Positions 5,581 to 6,594 of a DNA stretch of 6,594 nt are shown one piece after another. Positions within the stretch are counted from its first letter, which is position 1. Each line of letters opens with the position of its first letter. Source of the stretch: Candidatus Njordarchaeota archaeon (GTDB taxonomy: Archaea; Asgardarchaeota; Njordarchaeia; Njordarchaeales; Njordarchaeaceae); NCBI GenBank assembly GCA_029856615.1, contig JAHKLF010000087.1, positions 1-6,594 of the forward strand, read 5' to 3'. Below the pieces are notes generated by a model, which did no database searches, was not told the origin of the DNA, and saw only the letters and a program-made list of their open reading frames with translations. The translations under genes and the position numbers were made by a program.

Positions 5581-6276
5581 TCAACTTTCTTCCTGTGCAA
5601 TTGGTATGAAGCCCCTTTCGGTCAAAATGAAGCGGCCTAAAAGAACAGTCTCTATCCTAAGATCTTTAGGTGTTATATCCCAATAATCTCCGTTTTTGGG
5701 CAGATTTGTAAGCTTAACAAGAAATAATTCGCGAATTCGTCTTATTCTCCTTAATCTATAAAACTTATTGGTCATTTCGATAAAAAACTGCCATCGTCTT
5801 GGTAGCGGAAATCCGCTTAATTCTGGGGCGCTAATCCAGATTGATATCTCATGATTTAACAAGCTTAATAATAAGGGCGTAATTAAGCCAATTGCGCGAG
5901 CTAATTTTTGATTCCATTCTCTCGCAATATAAAATCTCAATGGAATTACGTCATCAAGTATTAAGAGACACCTTGATAAGCCATCATTCTCTATTCTTGC
6001 GAGAAGAAGTATTAATTCTCTAGGATTATCGTTAATAGTTTTTATAATGAGGTTTTTTCTCAAATTTTTACTATACCCTTTTAAAAGTCTGCAGATTATC
6101 TTTATATGGTAACTCCTATTAGGCATGATTATGATCTTCTTTCGAGCTGAAAGATTAGTGAGAGCTAATTGAAATAAGAATGATGATTTCCCGACACCTC
6201 GATGGCCGTAAATAACATTAAAGCTTGGATAATGTACAAGGCGTGAAAAAAATGATGTTAAATCACTAATTGCCAA
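5581..6276 (-). CDS. RecA/RadB-like P-loop ATPase, function unknown
   Basis: The 231-residue product carries a Walker A motif G24-H-R-G-V-G-K30-S (IYGHRGVGKSSFLFQLAL) near the N-terminus and a Walker B strand CLLILDDV with D108-D109. The spacing, the strand after Walker A (KKIIIMPN), and a later hydrophobic strand ISIWISAP resemble the RecA/RadB/KaiC core; near the end, WDITPKDLRIETV followed by FILTERGFIPI resembles the last strands of RadB-type proteins. There is no N-terminal HhH domain, so it is not RadA. A basic run (YRLRRIRRIRELF, about 179-191) may bind nucleic acid. The start is TTG 6276, with AGGT 7 nt upstream; no in-frame ATG precedes Walker A. The gene stands alone, converging on tRNA-Thr and divergent from the nucleotidyltransferase gene. 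P-loop ATPase is firm, RecA-like is probable, and the cellular role is unknown. Confidence 0.75.
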   Translation of the reverse strand: MAISDLTSFFSRLVHYPSFNVIYGHRGVGKSSFLFQLALTNLSARKKIIIMPNRSYHIKIICRLLKGYSKNLRKNLIIKTINDNPRELILLLARIENDGLSRCLLILDDVIPLRFYIAREWNQKLARAIGLITPLLLSLLNHEISIWISAPELSGFPLPRRWQFFIEMTNKFYRLRRIRRIRELFLVKLTNLPKNGDYWDITPKDLRIETVLLGRFILTERGFIPIAQEES

Positions 6277-6306
6277 CGTTGAGACCTTTTTACCTAGTCG
6301 ATAATT

Positions 6307-6316
6307 GTTATATCCC
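6307..6316 (-). promoter_or_regulatory. Possible box A of the RecA-like ATPase gene
   Basis: The minus strand reads TTTAGGGATATAACAATT. A start about 25 nt downstream would fall just before the SD and TTG 6276, giving a very short leader. Weak, based on position. Confidence 0.3.
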
Positions 6317-6335
6317 TAAATATGAGGATTATATT

Positions 6336-6355
6336 AGGTTTAAAAGCAAGCTTTT
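6336..6355 (+). promoter_or_regulatory. Possible box A with adjoining palindrome, nucleotidyltransferase side
   Basis: GGTTTAAAAGC (6338-6347) resembles an archaeal box A; initiation near 6370 would leave a leader of about 43 nt. It overlaps AAAAGC-AA-GCTTTT (6342-6355), an inverted repeat with 6-bp arms that could be a regulator site. A tandem CTAATAA pair follows (6359-6372). A second TATA-like stretch, TTAATATGTTAAATG (about 6378-6392), is also possible. Confidence 0.3.
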
Positions 6356-6412
6356 GAGCTAATAACTAATAACACAATTAATATGTTAAATGTAATTTAA
6401 GCGCGAGGTACA

Positions 6413-6594
6413 ATGCGAGAGAAAATTCTTAGAAATTGGCAGAGAGAAGTAATATATGATGAGAAACATTGGAATCTTCTTCGTGAGAAAAGAGCTAGGA
6501 GCGCTGAGGTCTTAGAATTCCTTTACAATGAATTAGGTGTCGAAGGTTATGTATACGGTTCAGTAGCGCGCGGTGATGTTCATCAGAATAGTGA
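6413..6594 (+). CDS. Nucleotidyltransferase-fold protein, N-terminal part (cut by right edge)
   Basis: Sixty codons remain open to the right edge. A basic, helical N-terminus (MREKILRNWQREV) leads into AEVLEFLYNELGVEGYVYGSVARGDVHQNS. The G-S-x-A-R-G-D core, preceded by a hydrophobic strand and followed by N-S, is the hallmark of the pol beta-type minimal nucleotidyltransferase fold; the metal-binding D-x-D would come next, outside the window. Members include tRNA-modifying enzymes, antitoxin-type MNT proteins (usually beside HEPN genes) and uncharacterised archaeal nucleotidyltransferases. Here the leading 40-residue extension argues against the shortest MNT type, but the rest of the gene is needed. 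ATG 6413 is the first start after an in-frame TAA (6398-6400). A GAGGT lies only 3 nt upstream, a tight spacing. Confidence 0.72.
   Translation, partial: MREKILRNWQREVIYDEKHWNLLREKRARSAEVLEFLYNELGVEGYVYGSVARGDVHQNS

Noticed and set aside
5471..5686. Plus-strand frame across tRNA-Thr
   Set aside because: It reads through the tRNA and is antisense to the RecA-like gene; a shadow.

Overview
The window looks like a piece of chromosome from a thermophilic archaeon, probably of the Thermoproteota (TACK) side. The evidence is: P-stalk ribosomal proteins of archaeal/eukaryotic type (L10/P0 and L12/P1 with charged tails ending in GLAALFG), an archaeal Sm-like protein, an EMC6-like membrane protein, a long NFACT/RqcH protein, archaeal-style box A promoters, strong Shine-Dalgarno sites, two TTG starts, and GC-rich RNA genes in an AT-rich background. 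The genus cannot be fixed from the sequence.

Layout, left to right. At 1-227 (minus) is the 5' part of a CBS-domain gene that runs off the left edge. It overlaps by 23 nt the end of an rqcH-like gene (205-2235, minus). Divergent from it is a small three-helix membrane protein of the EMC6 type (2271-2597, plus), which converges on an Sm-like gene (2640-2867, minus). Next, all on the minus strand and read in the order L1, L10, L12, Sm, comes the ribosomal stalk cluster (L1 4417-5112, L10 3356-4399, L12 2942-3286). L10 and L12 share a 97-bp perfectly identical 3' coding segment.

From 5113 to 5456 there is no protein gene. This stretch holds the probable L1 promoter, a GC-rich island at about 5245-5388 that folds into a perfect 12-bp closing helix with two arms (candidate structured ncRNA of unknown class, probably plus strand), and the box A of a tRNA-Thr(CGU) gene (5457-5531, plus, CCA encoded, T-run after it). 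A RecA/RadB-like P-loop ATPase (5581-6276, minus) converges on the tRNA. It is divergent from the start of a nucleotidyltransferase-fold gene (6413 onward, plus), cut by the right edge.

Taken together the window is mostly translation-related: the L1 stalk and the P-stalk of the large subunit, RqcH (rescue of stalled 50S subunits), tRNA-Thr, an RNA-binding Sm ring, and a membrane-insertase-type subunit. The most useful unknowns are the structured RNA candidate, the recently homogenised L10/L12 tails and the divergent RecA-like ATPase.
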